From Kalmusia sp. IMI 367209 (Eukaryota; Ascomycota; Dothideomycetes; Pleosporales; Didymosphaeriaceae): 64,000 nucleotides of DNA. The notes beneath the pieces were generated by a model that saw only the letters and a program-made list of their open reading frames with translations, ran no database searches and had not been told where the DNA came from. This document shows positions 41,880 to 51,673 of the stretch, in pieces; position 1 is the first letter of the stretch; every line of letters starts with the position of its first letter. Position numbers and translations under genes: made by a program. The stretch covers positions 124,001 to 188,000 of the forward strand of contig JAPEUQ010000021.1 in assembly GCA_027946365.1 (NCBI GenBank). Reading direction: 5' to 3'.

Positions 41880-43667
41880 ACGGTTACCAAGGCGCTAAAA
41901 AGGTGGGCAGCTCAGCACTTGGTCGCCTGCACAGATGGTTCTCAATTATGCGTACGAGGCAGTTGAGGGCCTCATTGTCAACACCCAAAGTGGTGGATTC
42001 GGCTTTAGAATCCACACCACGTCTCCGCCTTTGCCATTTGAAGAGTATTGGTCAGAGGACCTCCTTTTTAATTGAGCCGGAGACGGAATGTATTATAGAC
42101 CTTGATGAGTTGCTAATGTTCGACAATATAGCAAGTACCACACTCATTCCTCGACAGCAACTCGTCAGACACATTGTACCCAAACCCCTTCAATATGGGT
42201 GAGGATAATTCTACAGTTACAGGTATGGTAACACAACGTTAGCTTACCAAGGTGCTCTAACACGGTACCTAGCGCCGGCATGTTCTGATAGTAACAAAGA
42301 GAACCATGCGAATATCATCAACACAGCAGTAATCTGTGGTACAGTATATGGTGCAGCCCGAAGGCGAGACGGCTCAGCCTCACTTTGATTCGATCCTGGG
42401 ATGAACTGGACCGTCCCGATGTATGCTTGCGCTTCTGCGGCTAAGGCATCGGTGAAGAATGTCTCTTTCCGCTATAAAGTCACAGCAGGACGGATATTTT
42501 TGGAGATTCTCGATATTGAACCACATGTATACGTCTCGGAGGACGACTTACCGCTGTGGGCTATCGAGATTTTCGAGCTGAGACTGAGCGATACTAACCC
42601 TGGCTAAGGGAACACTTTGCCAGAATACGCGGGCCATCCTAACATATCTACGTTTCGGCAGGAGAGCCTTTACCTGCCAGGTATTTCTGCAGGTTCCTTT
42701 GATGGACAAACTATCAGTGCTGGACCGACTAGCACCTCGCAGAATTTTGCAGGAGTAGACTTTATTCCAACACACTTGCGACTGCGTACAACCAAGAGAG
42801 TGTCGATTCGAATTCGTATTACGGCATTCCCGATTACATAGGCCGTAGTAATTAGGCAATGTACAACTAGTGGCAAAAATACTCTCGAAATACGTCTTCG
42901 GTGGCCTAAGTCATTAATCTCCATTGGGACTGAGCTAAGCGCTAATGCCGTCGTTGGAACGTAAAGCCAACTCACGTCAGAGCCACTGCGAAACCTACAG
43001 AAGCGACATGAGCCACAGGCATCAATACCAATGCCTATGACAGTCTATACACGTCATGTACGGTTTAATGTCCGCTACGGAATCCCGGCCTTCATTGTCC
43101 TGGTACTACTTGCCCCAATAGCCCTCGTTGCGTTGTTCTTCATCATGTTTGGGCGCGCAGCTCCATCAAGTATGCGACGCTACCTTGACCATACGTCGGC
43201 TGGACAACTTTTGACAACGTACCTCTATACCAACGATTGCTCACCTGAATTGACACGGGCGGAATGGGGGCGGCTGGTTGGCTGAAAGCGCGTCGATCTA
43301 AGGGTCCTCCACCCTCGGGCAACTGGTTATACAACAGGCTCAGCCCTCAGTCCAGGAATTGGAGGCTGCGGCACAGCGACCACGCTGTCATACGGCAAAG
43401 TGGACGATATGTCGATTAGTATGCACGCGCTTGCCACACCGACGCCGTACTCTCCTGTGTCTGGTGGAAGCGAGGCTTAGGACTCCTATAATCAAGGAGT
43501 CAACTATTTGCCGTATACATACGTGCCATACGGACAAAACACGCTTGGACCTCACAACGGATATACGTAAGTCCTTCCACCAGTGTTTGGTTGAAGGTGC
43601 TGACCAATCCCGCAGCGACTTGCGCTTCGATCATGATCTGTCATCACTCAACGTAAGCCGACGCTGA
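41880..43667 (+). pseudogene. Decayed fungal integral-membrane protein gene
   Basis: Readable pieces keep gene order: NYAYEAVEGLIVNTQSGGFG (from 41938), IEPETECIID (42071), ANIINTAVICGTVYGAARRR, FDPGMNWTVPMYACASAAKA, EYAGHPNISTFRQESLYLPG, ELSANAVVGT, a transmembrane segment GIPAFIVLVLLAPIALVALF (from 43079), RRYLDHTSAGQLLTTYLY, and a C-terminal tail. I recall these blocks from a family of long fungal membrane proteins of unknown function. Lesions: a +1 frameshift in the T/A run 42065-42071, and in-frame stops at 42200, 42206, 42386, 42605, 42839, 42962, 43283 and 43478. A 49-bp intron (43567-43615) still has GTAAGT and CAG ends and would finish the frame at 43667. The 5' end is not resolved. 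Confidence 0.75.
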
Positions 43668-44707
43668 GCTTAGAACTTTCGATGCCTTTTTTGATATCTG
43701 ATACTGCTTTGATAGAATATGCGGCATTGGAAACATGCGAGACGATGCGAAGGGAAAGCTTCGCCTCGAAGGCTTATGAATGTTTAAGGCTGATCCTTTC
43801 ACGCCTCAATCATCAATACATATAGTGGCTCAGCTTCCTTCAGGTGACTCGGGGCTTCCTCTCATTGCTCGGTTGGTCGTTGCGCAGCCTCCGTACCAAC
43901 ACGATATTTGTGTGTATTCCAGAGGAGACTACTCATGTTTCAGATATTGTTGGTACCCGGCTAATGAGGTTTGGTGGGTCGGTTGCCGCATGTCACGCCA
44001 AACGGCCCCTTTTTCGGTGATCTACAACGCCAGCACCCGGAGCTTGTGGCCCTGCGTCCGCTCGAAAAAGTATCCGGCCTACGAGTCTTCTTGTTGCAGT
44101 CTTGTTTCAACCTCATCATCCACGTTCCTTTTCTACTCCTCCCCTCATAATCGCATGAACAAAGAGGTCCTGGTCGAGAATCCTACAAGGTCTTCCTTCT
44201 CAGGCATTGCTTTCCCTAGGTTTTCGGTTGTCTGGAGGTGCGACGGAAGCCGTTCAGGGCGGGGGCGTGACCGGAGATCGCGCTTTGCAACTGACCAGCA
44301 TGCGACCGTTTGAAAAGTCCGATCAGCAGGGATAATTCCCTCGTGGACTATGCAGCGAATGAGGATCACCCACTGCAAGTTGTCCATTGCCTAATCCGTC
44401 GCTGCGGCACAGCGACGTCGTTGCTCAGCCTCTGCAGGACCGACCACCCTTCGGTCAAAGCTTCTGACTGCGACGAAGAGGGGCGGCATGGAATTGCGAC
44501 CCTAGGATGACTGTGAACGACGGATTTTGTGCATTTTGTTTAAGAAAGCAGTGGGCGCCTGTCTGCTTCTCCATCGCCCCATTTTACTCCCATTCTCCTC
44601 GCTCATTCCAACTGTTTGACTTTACTTTCTACGACCCAATAAGTACATCTTCATATACTTTTCTCCCGTCTTGACAAAACATCAAATTTGTTTTTCCAAT
44701 CCTCAAT
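43668..44707. other. Intergenic, no supported gene
   Basis: Contains an uninterrupted frame (43780-44313 plus) with no recognisable domain; not called. The last 180 bp before 44708 are CT-rich and likely serve as promoter and leader of the small surface-protein gene. Confidence 0.4.
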
Positions 44708-45232
44708 ATGCGCGTCACCAGCTTCGTCGCCCCTCTCACCTTTGCGCTCGCCGCCAGTGCCCTCGACATTTCCATCGATGCTCCTGATCTAGGCGGCGTG
44801 AAGTCGGCCATCGAAAGCCAGGTCGGCCAAATCGAGAGCGCAGTCGGAGCCATCCCTTCATCAGTCATTGCTCAAGTCTCTTCTGTTCTCGGCTCCGTTC
44901 CCACGTCACTGCAAGGAGAGTTTTCTTCGCTCATCGGTAACGGCAACCTTGCTGGTGTATCCTCCCTCATCAACAGTGCGATCCCCTCGTCGGAGCGTGG
45001 AGTCCTGTCGTCCTTTGTCAACCAGCTTCCCACAGAACTGGGATTGGGTAACGGGGCATCAGCTACCTCGGGGGCCGGAAGCGCGACCGGAAGTGGCGGA
45101 CAGGCGGCAAATACGGGAAGTGGTGACAGTGGTGCTATGGGTGCGTCGACTACGTTTGGTAACACTGCGGCGTTGATGGCAGGTATATGGGGTGTTGCAG
45201 CACTAGGAGGAGCAGGACTCCTACTGTTATAA
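44708..45232 (+). CDS. Small GPI-anchored-type surface protein
   Basis: Single exon, 174 residues. Signal peptide MRVTSFVAPLTFALAASA. The middle (residues about 22-115) is Ser/Val/Leu/Ile-rich with amphipathic helix-like stretches such as VKSAIESQVGQIESAVGAIP and AQVSSVLGSVPTSLQGEFSS. A Gly/Ser/Ala linker (about 118-150) and a hydrophobic end AALGGAGLLLL follow, with small residues before it, as expected for GPI-anchor attachment. No cysteines are visible. It probably sits in the cell wall or plasma membrane. Its Leu/Ser/Gly style recalls the giant protein of this window, but I see no alignable homology. Function unknown. Confidence 0.75.
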   Translation: MRVTSFVAPLTFALAASALDISIDAPDLGGVKSAIESQVGQIESAVGAIPSSVIAQVSSVLGSVPTSLQGEFSSLIGNGNLAGVSSLINSAIPSSERGVLSSFVNQLPTELGLGNGASATSGAGSATGSGGQAANTGSGDSGAMGASTTFGNTAALMAGIWGVAALGGAGLLLL

Positions 45233-45606
45233 GAGAAGGCGCTGGAGGATGGAGACACGAAAGGGTCCTCTCACGATGATATTGTAAGAGAAGCACCTTG
45301 ATGGTAAATGGATGGAAGATTTATATCCCTGGGGCTATCGGGTAGTCTCGTTAGATTTCTTTTAATTGCATTCGCGATACCTCTTCACTCTCTTCGCATT
45401 GTCATTTTTGTGGCTCTGCCTCAGCAGCGGCTCTTGCCGTCTGTGAGGTGCGCCTGCCTTCACCTCGACTAATGCCAAACTAGATGTTTTGTTCGATTCG
45501 CAGCGGCTACCCACAACTCTACTAACACCACTCCCACTCCAACCATTCTTTCATACGTGCTCCTGCATATGCCCACGCCCACGTAAAGCAGCCTTCAAAC
45601 AACATC
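45233..45606. other. Intergenic, promoter of the next gene
   Basis: 374 bp between two plus-strand genes. The part before 45607 is C/A-rich leader-like sequence. No gene recognised. Confidence 0.4.
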
Positions 45607-47204
45607 ATGGGCGGCTATCGGAACAGTGAGTCCCCCAGCCCGTCCGCGATGACGTTCTCACTACCGCTACGTCGCAAGGTCTCCGTTACTCCCTTCGCTG
45701 TCGGTATCTATGGCTGTTCAGGCAGCTAAATGCCGATTTTTTCACAACAACTCTGATCAGACTAACAGTATCTCCCCTTTAGTGAATGACCCACTGGGCC
45801 TCAACTCTGGCTTCGCAGCCCCGAACCCTGCCCTTGCCAATTGGAAACCGCCCGCAGACAACGTGCCCAAGTCTAGCATACTGAAAGATCCTCGTTTCAC
45901 TGCGGAGAACAGTGGCAGATGGTCCTCTCCACGCCAGCGTGCTGGTTCCCGTGGTAGCGATGCAGGCCTGTCCGGCACTTCGTCGCACAAGGATAAGGCT
46001 TATATCGAACTTGAGGCTGGAGTTAGTTGGCCTCAACCGCCTCCGCGTCTAACAGGTCCGCCGCGTGAGACGCTAGAGAAGAAAGAGCCAGAGGTTACCC
46101 CATTAACGTCGGCTAATGTGGAGTCTACGGTTACAAACATTTCTAAGCGAGTTACGGAGGTTGTTCTCGGCAATAGTTATGCTGCTTACCCAGCTGAGAA
46201 TGTGCACACTGTCTCACAGCCCATCAAGCTCTCGGACATGGCTTTCATTCCTCCACATCTCAGGAAGAAGGCATCTGCCATATCCCAGGTAGAGAATGAA
46301 ATTCAACCGCATGTGGAGCCTCATCCGATCATGGTCAGTTCAGGCCCTGGTGAAAACTTTACAATGCCAACAATTAGCAAGAGCGCTGGAGAGAAGCCGG
46401 CTTCACGTCGCCCATCAAGTGCAACTTTGGTTAGTAGCCAAGATATGCCATGGACTACCGATGAGTACATGGCTCAAGAGCTGCAAATGCAAGAGGCTGG
46501 TGTTGATGAACTGGATTTCGTGAGAATTTTCTCATTAATACTGCTGCGTTAATACTAATGTACTTTAATTGTAGAGTAACAAAATGGTACAAGAGGTCCT
46601 ATGGACCTGCCAGGCAAATAAGGAGAGTGGCATCAAGAATCAGAACACCAACCGCGCGATCCCTCAGTCGGTGGCTCGGGGAGATGACTTGTACGATCAG
46701 TTGCAGAAAACTCACGAGCTTCTTTGGAAGCAAGAGCAAATCCGTACTGTTGAAACCGATGTGCCTAAGGACATGCTTCTTAAGATGGATGAGGATGAGT
46801 TCCAAGCTTACTACAACCGTATCACTGAGCTTCACCTCTTCCTGTGGTCTCAAAAGAAGGACCGCATTCAGCAAATCATCACAATACAGAAGGCCTTGGA
46901 GAATATTTGCTTTAACCTCGATGATCTCTTCGAAATGAATGAATATGAGCTTACCTCGACGCTCGACAAGATAAGCTCAGACTATAAGACTTTCTTGGGC
47001 CGCGCCAAGCCATCTCAATTGATGGAGAAGGATATCTGCGGTTCTGGCAATGAATACAATGACAAGTACTTCAACAATAATGGCGCCACGATTCGTAGCG
47101 ATAGTGAGTACGACATCGATGGATGCGATTATGATGACGATGATGATGAGGACGACGACGATGACGACGACGATAGCTTATTCATGTTCAAGGGTCGCTC
47201 CTAG
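45607..47204 (+). CDS. Unknown protein with acidic C-terminal tail
   Basis: Three exons: 45607-45625 (19 bp), 45726-46519, 46575-47204; introns of 100 and 55 bp, phase-consistent; 480 residues. The joined start reads MGGYRNTKCRFFHNN. The second intron has a clear TACTAAT branch-like element. The middle is Ser/Pro-rich with SDMAFIPPHLRKKAS; the third-exon part is helical and charged (EVLWTCQANKESG, HELLWKQEQIRT, ELHLFLWSQKKDRIQQI). It ends with a run of Asp (47138-47176, GAT/GAC repeats) and SLFMFKGRS. I do not recognise a family. An RNA-related or nuclear role would be a guess from composition only. Confidence 0.7.
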
Positions 47205-48869
47205 ACAAGGTAGTATACAGCGCTTTACCCCTTTTATTGCCTTGGGCTGATGTTATACACAGTCCGGGTTCCTGATGGCCCGGCATGATCGGCTCTAGAT
47301 ATATGAGGGGAGCCTTTGCAGGTTCTTTGCACGGCAGACAATGACCCACGACTAAAAGCATAATGTAAAGGAGCAACTTCATGCTCTGATACGTCTCGAT
47401 TCTATGTGGCGTTCAGTTGAAATAGAAAATTTGAAAACTTCAGGTTGGTACGGGAGCAGCCTACCTGGCATTATGTTGCATTGGCAGGGTTGTGGCCATG
47501 CCTTGAGCGGATTGGAAAATTCCTCTAATTTCTGCAATTAAGTGGGTGTTAGTTGCAATCCGTTCGGGTTCTCAGTTGGAATGCTATTCGAGCCGGGTAG
47601 CTGACCAAAGTGCGTATAATGGGCATACAAAATAAATTTTAAAAAACCTTTTCGAAATTTTCTTCACGACTAAATGTGCAATGCGTAATATCAGTGAGTA
47701 ACTAGTCGTACACCGGTGGGTACTCGCTCTAGACCTCATAGAACAAATTGTGATGTTTGATCCGTAGATAGTGGGCGTTCGCGAATAGAGAGACAGACTG
47801 TACATGAATGTACGCACTCATTTCCACAGTATGCGATAAGGACCTCCGAGTATGAATAGAAGCACTATAGGGCCGCAGATATCTTATGAGACTAAATACG
47901 CGCTCCTTGACATTTATTTTGTTGAGGGGATTAGGCTTCCTAAGTCTATTAATTGTGAGGGTATTCAAGCGTGCTTTATATACAGTTCCTATCCATTTTC
48001 ATATTCAAGGACTTGGAATGGATCAAAAAAGTATCAGCCAGAGGGTTACGTTAGCTCGTTGCTTAAAGGAGCGCTGGTAGGGGGGTCTGACGCAAAGAAG
48101 TCTCCGAGCATCCGGTACAAAAAGCAAAATAAGTAAAGTTAAGTAACCCCCAAGGATACCGCAAAAGAACTTTCGTATAAAAAGGTAGAGGACTAGCATT
48201 TTACACCTGCGATTATACCTGATTACCTTAATCCAAGGAGTCATGCCTGCCTAATCAGAGTCGGTGATCCAACAATGGCACAAACATTAAAGTGCACGCG
48301 GACAGATGATGAGGCTTTTTGGCCAGGCTAAAAGTAGCTGAGTAGCCGTATGCGCGAGATACGGCTGAGAATCTGCGCACGTGCTCCTCGGTGATTGACC
48401 AATCGGAAATCGCAAGGAGGGGTGATATTGGAGATGAAACCACTGCCTAGCTGTTCGTGTAAAAGTCTAGATGATTCTCTGCCTTCCACGAAGATCGACT
48501 TCCTGGTCTCAAGAAATTCATGCACCCTGAAAATGTCCAATTGGGTTCCATCGACACTTTGTTTGTTACTTCGAACTTAGATGCAACGGATCCCCTAGAT
48601 CACATTTATAGAATTGTAGAAATGATCTTTCTAAGCTAATGCATTAGAGACATGGAAGACAACCCGACAGAGCGTCAAATAGCCACAGACTAATGATATG
48701 AACGTCATACTTAGCATGAAAATGTCAAGTATATATGGTATCTGAAGAGCATGAACCAAAAATACTAATCAGGCCATACGTTCATCCCTCATTCTGTCCT
48801 ACCTTACCGCTTTTTCCTATACATCAGTCCATACCAACTACGTCTCCCAGCACATAAAACACCAAACGC
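47205..48869. other. Gene-free, partly AT-rich region
   Basis: 1.7 kb between a plus-strand and a minus-strand gene (convergent ends). AT-rich near 47610-47660 and 47890-48140. Short frames here carry no recognisable domain. Could include decayed repeat sequence, not identifiable by eye. Confidence 0.4.
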
Positions 48870-49436
48870 TCAACGTCCCCTCCTCCAACGCACACAATCC
48901 AAGGTAGTAATGCCAGTAAGAACAGCAACATTCAAGAACAGAAACACGACATCAGCTTGGTTCTGCACGCATCGCGCCCTCAGCGGAGCCATGTCCGAAT
49001 ACCAAATACTTTCGTCATCGCTCCCATAGTTAAGCAATGCGTTCTTTACCATATTGATATTGTTGGCATCGTCTTGTCCGGAGCACTTGATGCCCGTGAT
49101 CGCGAGCGCGATCAGCTGTGTGCACGTATCAGCAACGATTGGGGACTGCACCGCGGCCATGTTTTTGCTCACAATGCCTGCAGAAAGGTTGATCAAGACC
49201 AAGACTTCGTCCAAGATTATCATGGCTCTTTCATCGAGAGAGCCGATCCAATTCGACGCAAGGCCGAAGATGCCGGCGAGGAACGAGCCCGCGCCCACGA
49301 ATGTGGCCCAACTATGGCTGAAAGGAACTGTGTTCGGGTCCCATTGAGTGGCCACGAGATTGGCTGACAGGCCGACCACGATGAGTGAAAAGGCCAAATG
49401 AGCACTGCGAAGCGCTAGAGCCCAGACACTAATCAT
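48870..49436 (-). CDS. MARVEL-like four-helix membrane protein, copy 1
   Basis: Two exons, 49436-49173 and 49115-48870, 169 residues. The 57-bp intron is a multiple of three and has no stop, so it can be read through by mistake; removing it restores the alignment with the neighbouring copy (LINLSAGI then LIALAITGIKC, against LINIAGGV then LLAIQIGNSKC). Four hydrophobic segments: SAHLAFSLIVVGLSANLVAT, ATFVGAGSFLAGIFGLAS, MIILDEVLVLINLSAGI and ADVVFLFLNVAVLTGIT. This matches the MARVEL/Nce102 style of eisosome and plasma-membrane organisers (inference). Start at MISVWALALRS fits the homologous start; the 79-residue upstream extension does not. Confidence 0.75.
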   Translation of the reverse strand: MISVWALALRSAHLAFSLIVVGLSANLVATQWDPNTVPFSHSWATFVGAGSFLAGIFGLASNWIGSLDERAMIILDEVLVLINLSAGIVSKNMAAVQSPIVADTCTQLIALAITGIKCSGQDDANNINMVKNALLNYGSDDESIWYSDMAPLRARCVQNQADVVFLFLNVAVLTGITTLDCVRWRRGR

Positions 49437-49893
49437 TGCGCGTTTCGGGTAGGTGCCAAGCAGGCGCTCTCGATAGAGGGACTGACTGATGTTGATAGAG
49501 AAATTCGGTGCGATATGGTAGTGAGGCTGCAACAGAGGCGCTCTCTCAGCTAGAGGCGGAAGAATGATACCAAAAGCGACCCCAAGAGCGCGATGCGTGA
49601 TGTGATGTTGTATATTTCTCTTGATATCGACTGACCAACGGGCGTAAAAGGACGAGATGGACATGAAGACCAAGCATACAATGGGTATCTAAAGATCGAC
49701 AGAATGCAACGCAAACACCCTCATGGGCGACGACACCGATTTTAATCCTCGCTTCCGTACCGCGGTGCCCAACATGGCACAAAGAGCCTGCCCCTCCTAT
49801 CCGTCCTCCACCGCGTACAAGACCTGCGAGCGCCCGTCTCCCGCTACGCATCGCGCCGCGTGACATTACTTCTGTGGCTCTTTCCTCATTCGA
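49437..49893. other. Spacer between tandem MARVEL-like genes
   Basis: 457 bp between copy 1 (downstream) and the stop of copy 2. Open frames continue upstream of copy 1 but look non-coding. Holds the promoter of copy 1. Confidence 0.4.
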
Positions 49894-50494
49894 TCAGTAC
49901 CCCTTCCTCGTTCTCAAGAACGTCATCACCGATGACGCCAGCAAAATCGCAACGATGAAAAACATGAACACGGTATCGGCCTGGCACTCCTTGCACCTCT
50001 CGTTCACTTTGCCCTCACGCCCTTCGAGCTCATTGTAGCATAACCTCTGCCCGTTAGCGCCCTTTCCGCAACCACCGCTGAAAAGATGATTGTCGAGGAG
50101 CTTTTGCCTGTTGTCATAACTCGTGTCGCCGCACTTGGAATTGCCAATCTGAATGGCTAGCAACTACACAAACAGTCAGCGATGCCCCGGAATAGCTAGG
50201 CAGAACAGAAGTAAAGTAACGTACCACGCCACCCGCGATATTGATCAAGGTGACCACGCCGTCGATGGCCAGCCCGATCATGCCCTGCAGAACAGAGATC
50301 CATTCCGCAGCGATGCCGACGAAGGCCGTGATGAGAGAGACGCCGCCGACGAAGGAGGCGTAGCGGAGCGAGATGGGCGAGTTGAGGCCTTTAGCTTGGC
50401 CACGGATGAGCCCGACGGAGAGGCCCAGGACGACAGATGCGAAGACGATTTGGAAGCCACGGAGGGCAAAATTGACGATTGGAGAGGCACCCAT
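49894..50494 (-). CDS. MARVEL-like four-helix membrane protein, copy 2
   Basis: Two exons of equal size, 50494-50225 and 50163-49894, 61-bp intron (GTACGT donor, TAG acceptor), 179 residues. Four hydrophobic segments: FQIVFASVVLGLSVGLIRGQ, YASFVGGVSLITAFVGIAAE, MIGLAIDGVVTLINIAGGV and TVFMFFIVAILLASSVMTFL. The loop before the last segment holds several cysteines (GGCGKGANGQRLC, CKECQ), likely disulphide-bonded outside. Same family and intron position as copy 1, which lies 458 bp downstream on the same strand: an old tandem duplication. Confidence 0.85.
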
Positions 50495-51673
50495 TGTGGG
50501 ATGTGACTGTGTGACGCGACCCGCGTGAAGTGGAATAGCTGGGATGCTCGTGTGCGGGGGAGATCACGAGGGTATGTGTGTGTGCGAGCGGAGTATGATG
50601 AGGTGACAATGGACGTGGTACCAAAGCAGCGTCCTCTGGAGTATACAAACCCAGCTTCTACGGCCGTATTCGTCTGAGCTTCTTGTGAAATGGTTACGAA
50701 GGAGGTCGAACAAGAAGAATCCAAAACCCAAAAGCACCAGGCAGCACGCGCCCACAATATATCCCCAAAGTTTGCCAGCCCACACCACCGCACGTGCCCA
50801 CGCTTGCCGCCTGTGCCTACAATCACATCGCTTTTTCAAGTTCCAGCTCCTCGAACACAGCCTTGCCTGCCTCTCCAGACCACGGTGCAAACCCCGATTA
50901 GGCACCCGGGGGCCCAAACCTTTCGTCGGTGCCTTGGGACCCTGGCTCCTCTCCATGCAGCCCCCAACCAACCACGTCGCAACGGCTATATGCCCCCGCC
51001 GTCGTCAATCTGTGCATCTGTGTAAAAAGGCTGGGGGCTACACAAATACGGCCTGCCTTGAAACCGTTGTGCTGCGGCAACGAAGCCGGTCGGAGATCGC
51101 ATCGTGCAGTCCGCCGCAGCAGGACATACGCCCCAGGAGGGTCTTTATCTGGGCCTGCCACCAGAATAGTTACAAACACGTTTACGATGCCGGGTAGGCG
51201 TTTCTAGCGTTGTGATGGTAGAAAAGTTAAGATGAGCGACGTGCTATTTTGGTGGGGAGAGGCGGGAAGCTAGGACGTGTGAAGGGCTAGGAAAACTGGA
51301 ATAAGGCGGGAAGCTAGAGAGGGCGGTGCTGCTTGACTCGGTTCCCGGCAGGGCTGCTCACACTCACCGGTTGGTACGTGATAGAAACAAGTGCAACTTT
51401 GGGCATCATTGACAGCTGTCTTGGTGCGACTAGATCGATATTTGTCAATATTGAAAGGTGCAGAATCAAGATGGACAGGTGGTCGCCTCCGTCCCGTTCG
51501 TAACATCGTTCTTCGCATCCATTCCTAATCGCTTCAATCTCGCAGACTACTACCCTAAAAAAACCCGGGGTCACGAGATCATTAGACGGAGAAGAAACTG
51601 TACGGGTAATTATCGGAACATCCTTACACTTCATCTACACACGAGCCCCACTTTATACAAACTCTTGCCTGCT
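50495..51673. other. Intergenic, MARVEL copy 2 upstream region
   Basis: 1.2 kb holding the promoter of MARVEL copy 2 and the 3' flank of separase. Overlapping frames on both strands (for example 50685-51197 plus) have no domain and are not called. Confidence 0.4.

Noticed and set aside
43780..44313. 178-codon plus-strand frame after the pseudogene
   Set aside because: No recognisable domain, no splice-supported extension, and unusual Cys/Arg/Ser composition typical of chance frames.
45710..45725. Start of the acidic-tail gene at 45710
   Set aside because: Joining a short first exon at 45607 with a GTGAGT donor keeps frame and gives MGGYRNTKCRFF; the 45710 start lies in the intron. The alternative remains possible.
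49437..49673. 79-residue N-terminal extension of MARVEL copy 1
   Set aside because: The neighbouring paralogue starts at the position matching 49436, and the extension has no membrane or targeting logic.
50685..51197. 170-codon plus-strand frame upstream of the MARVEL genes
   Set aside because: Overlaps several equally long frames on both strands; no homology signal. It lies in the promoter of MARVEL copy 2.
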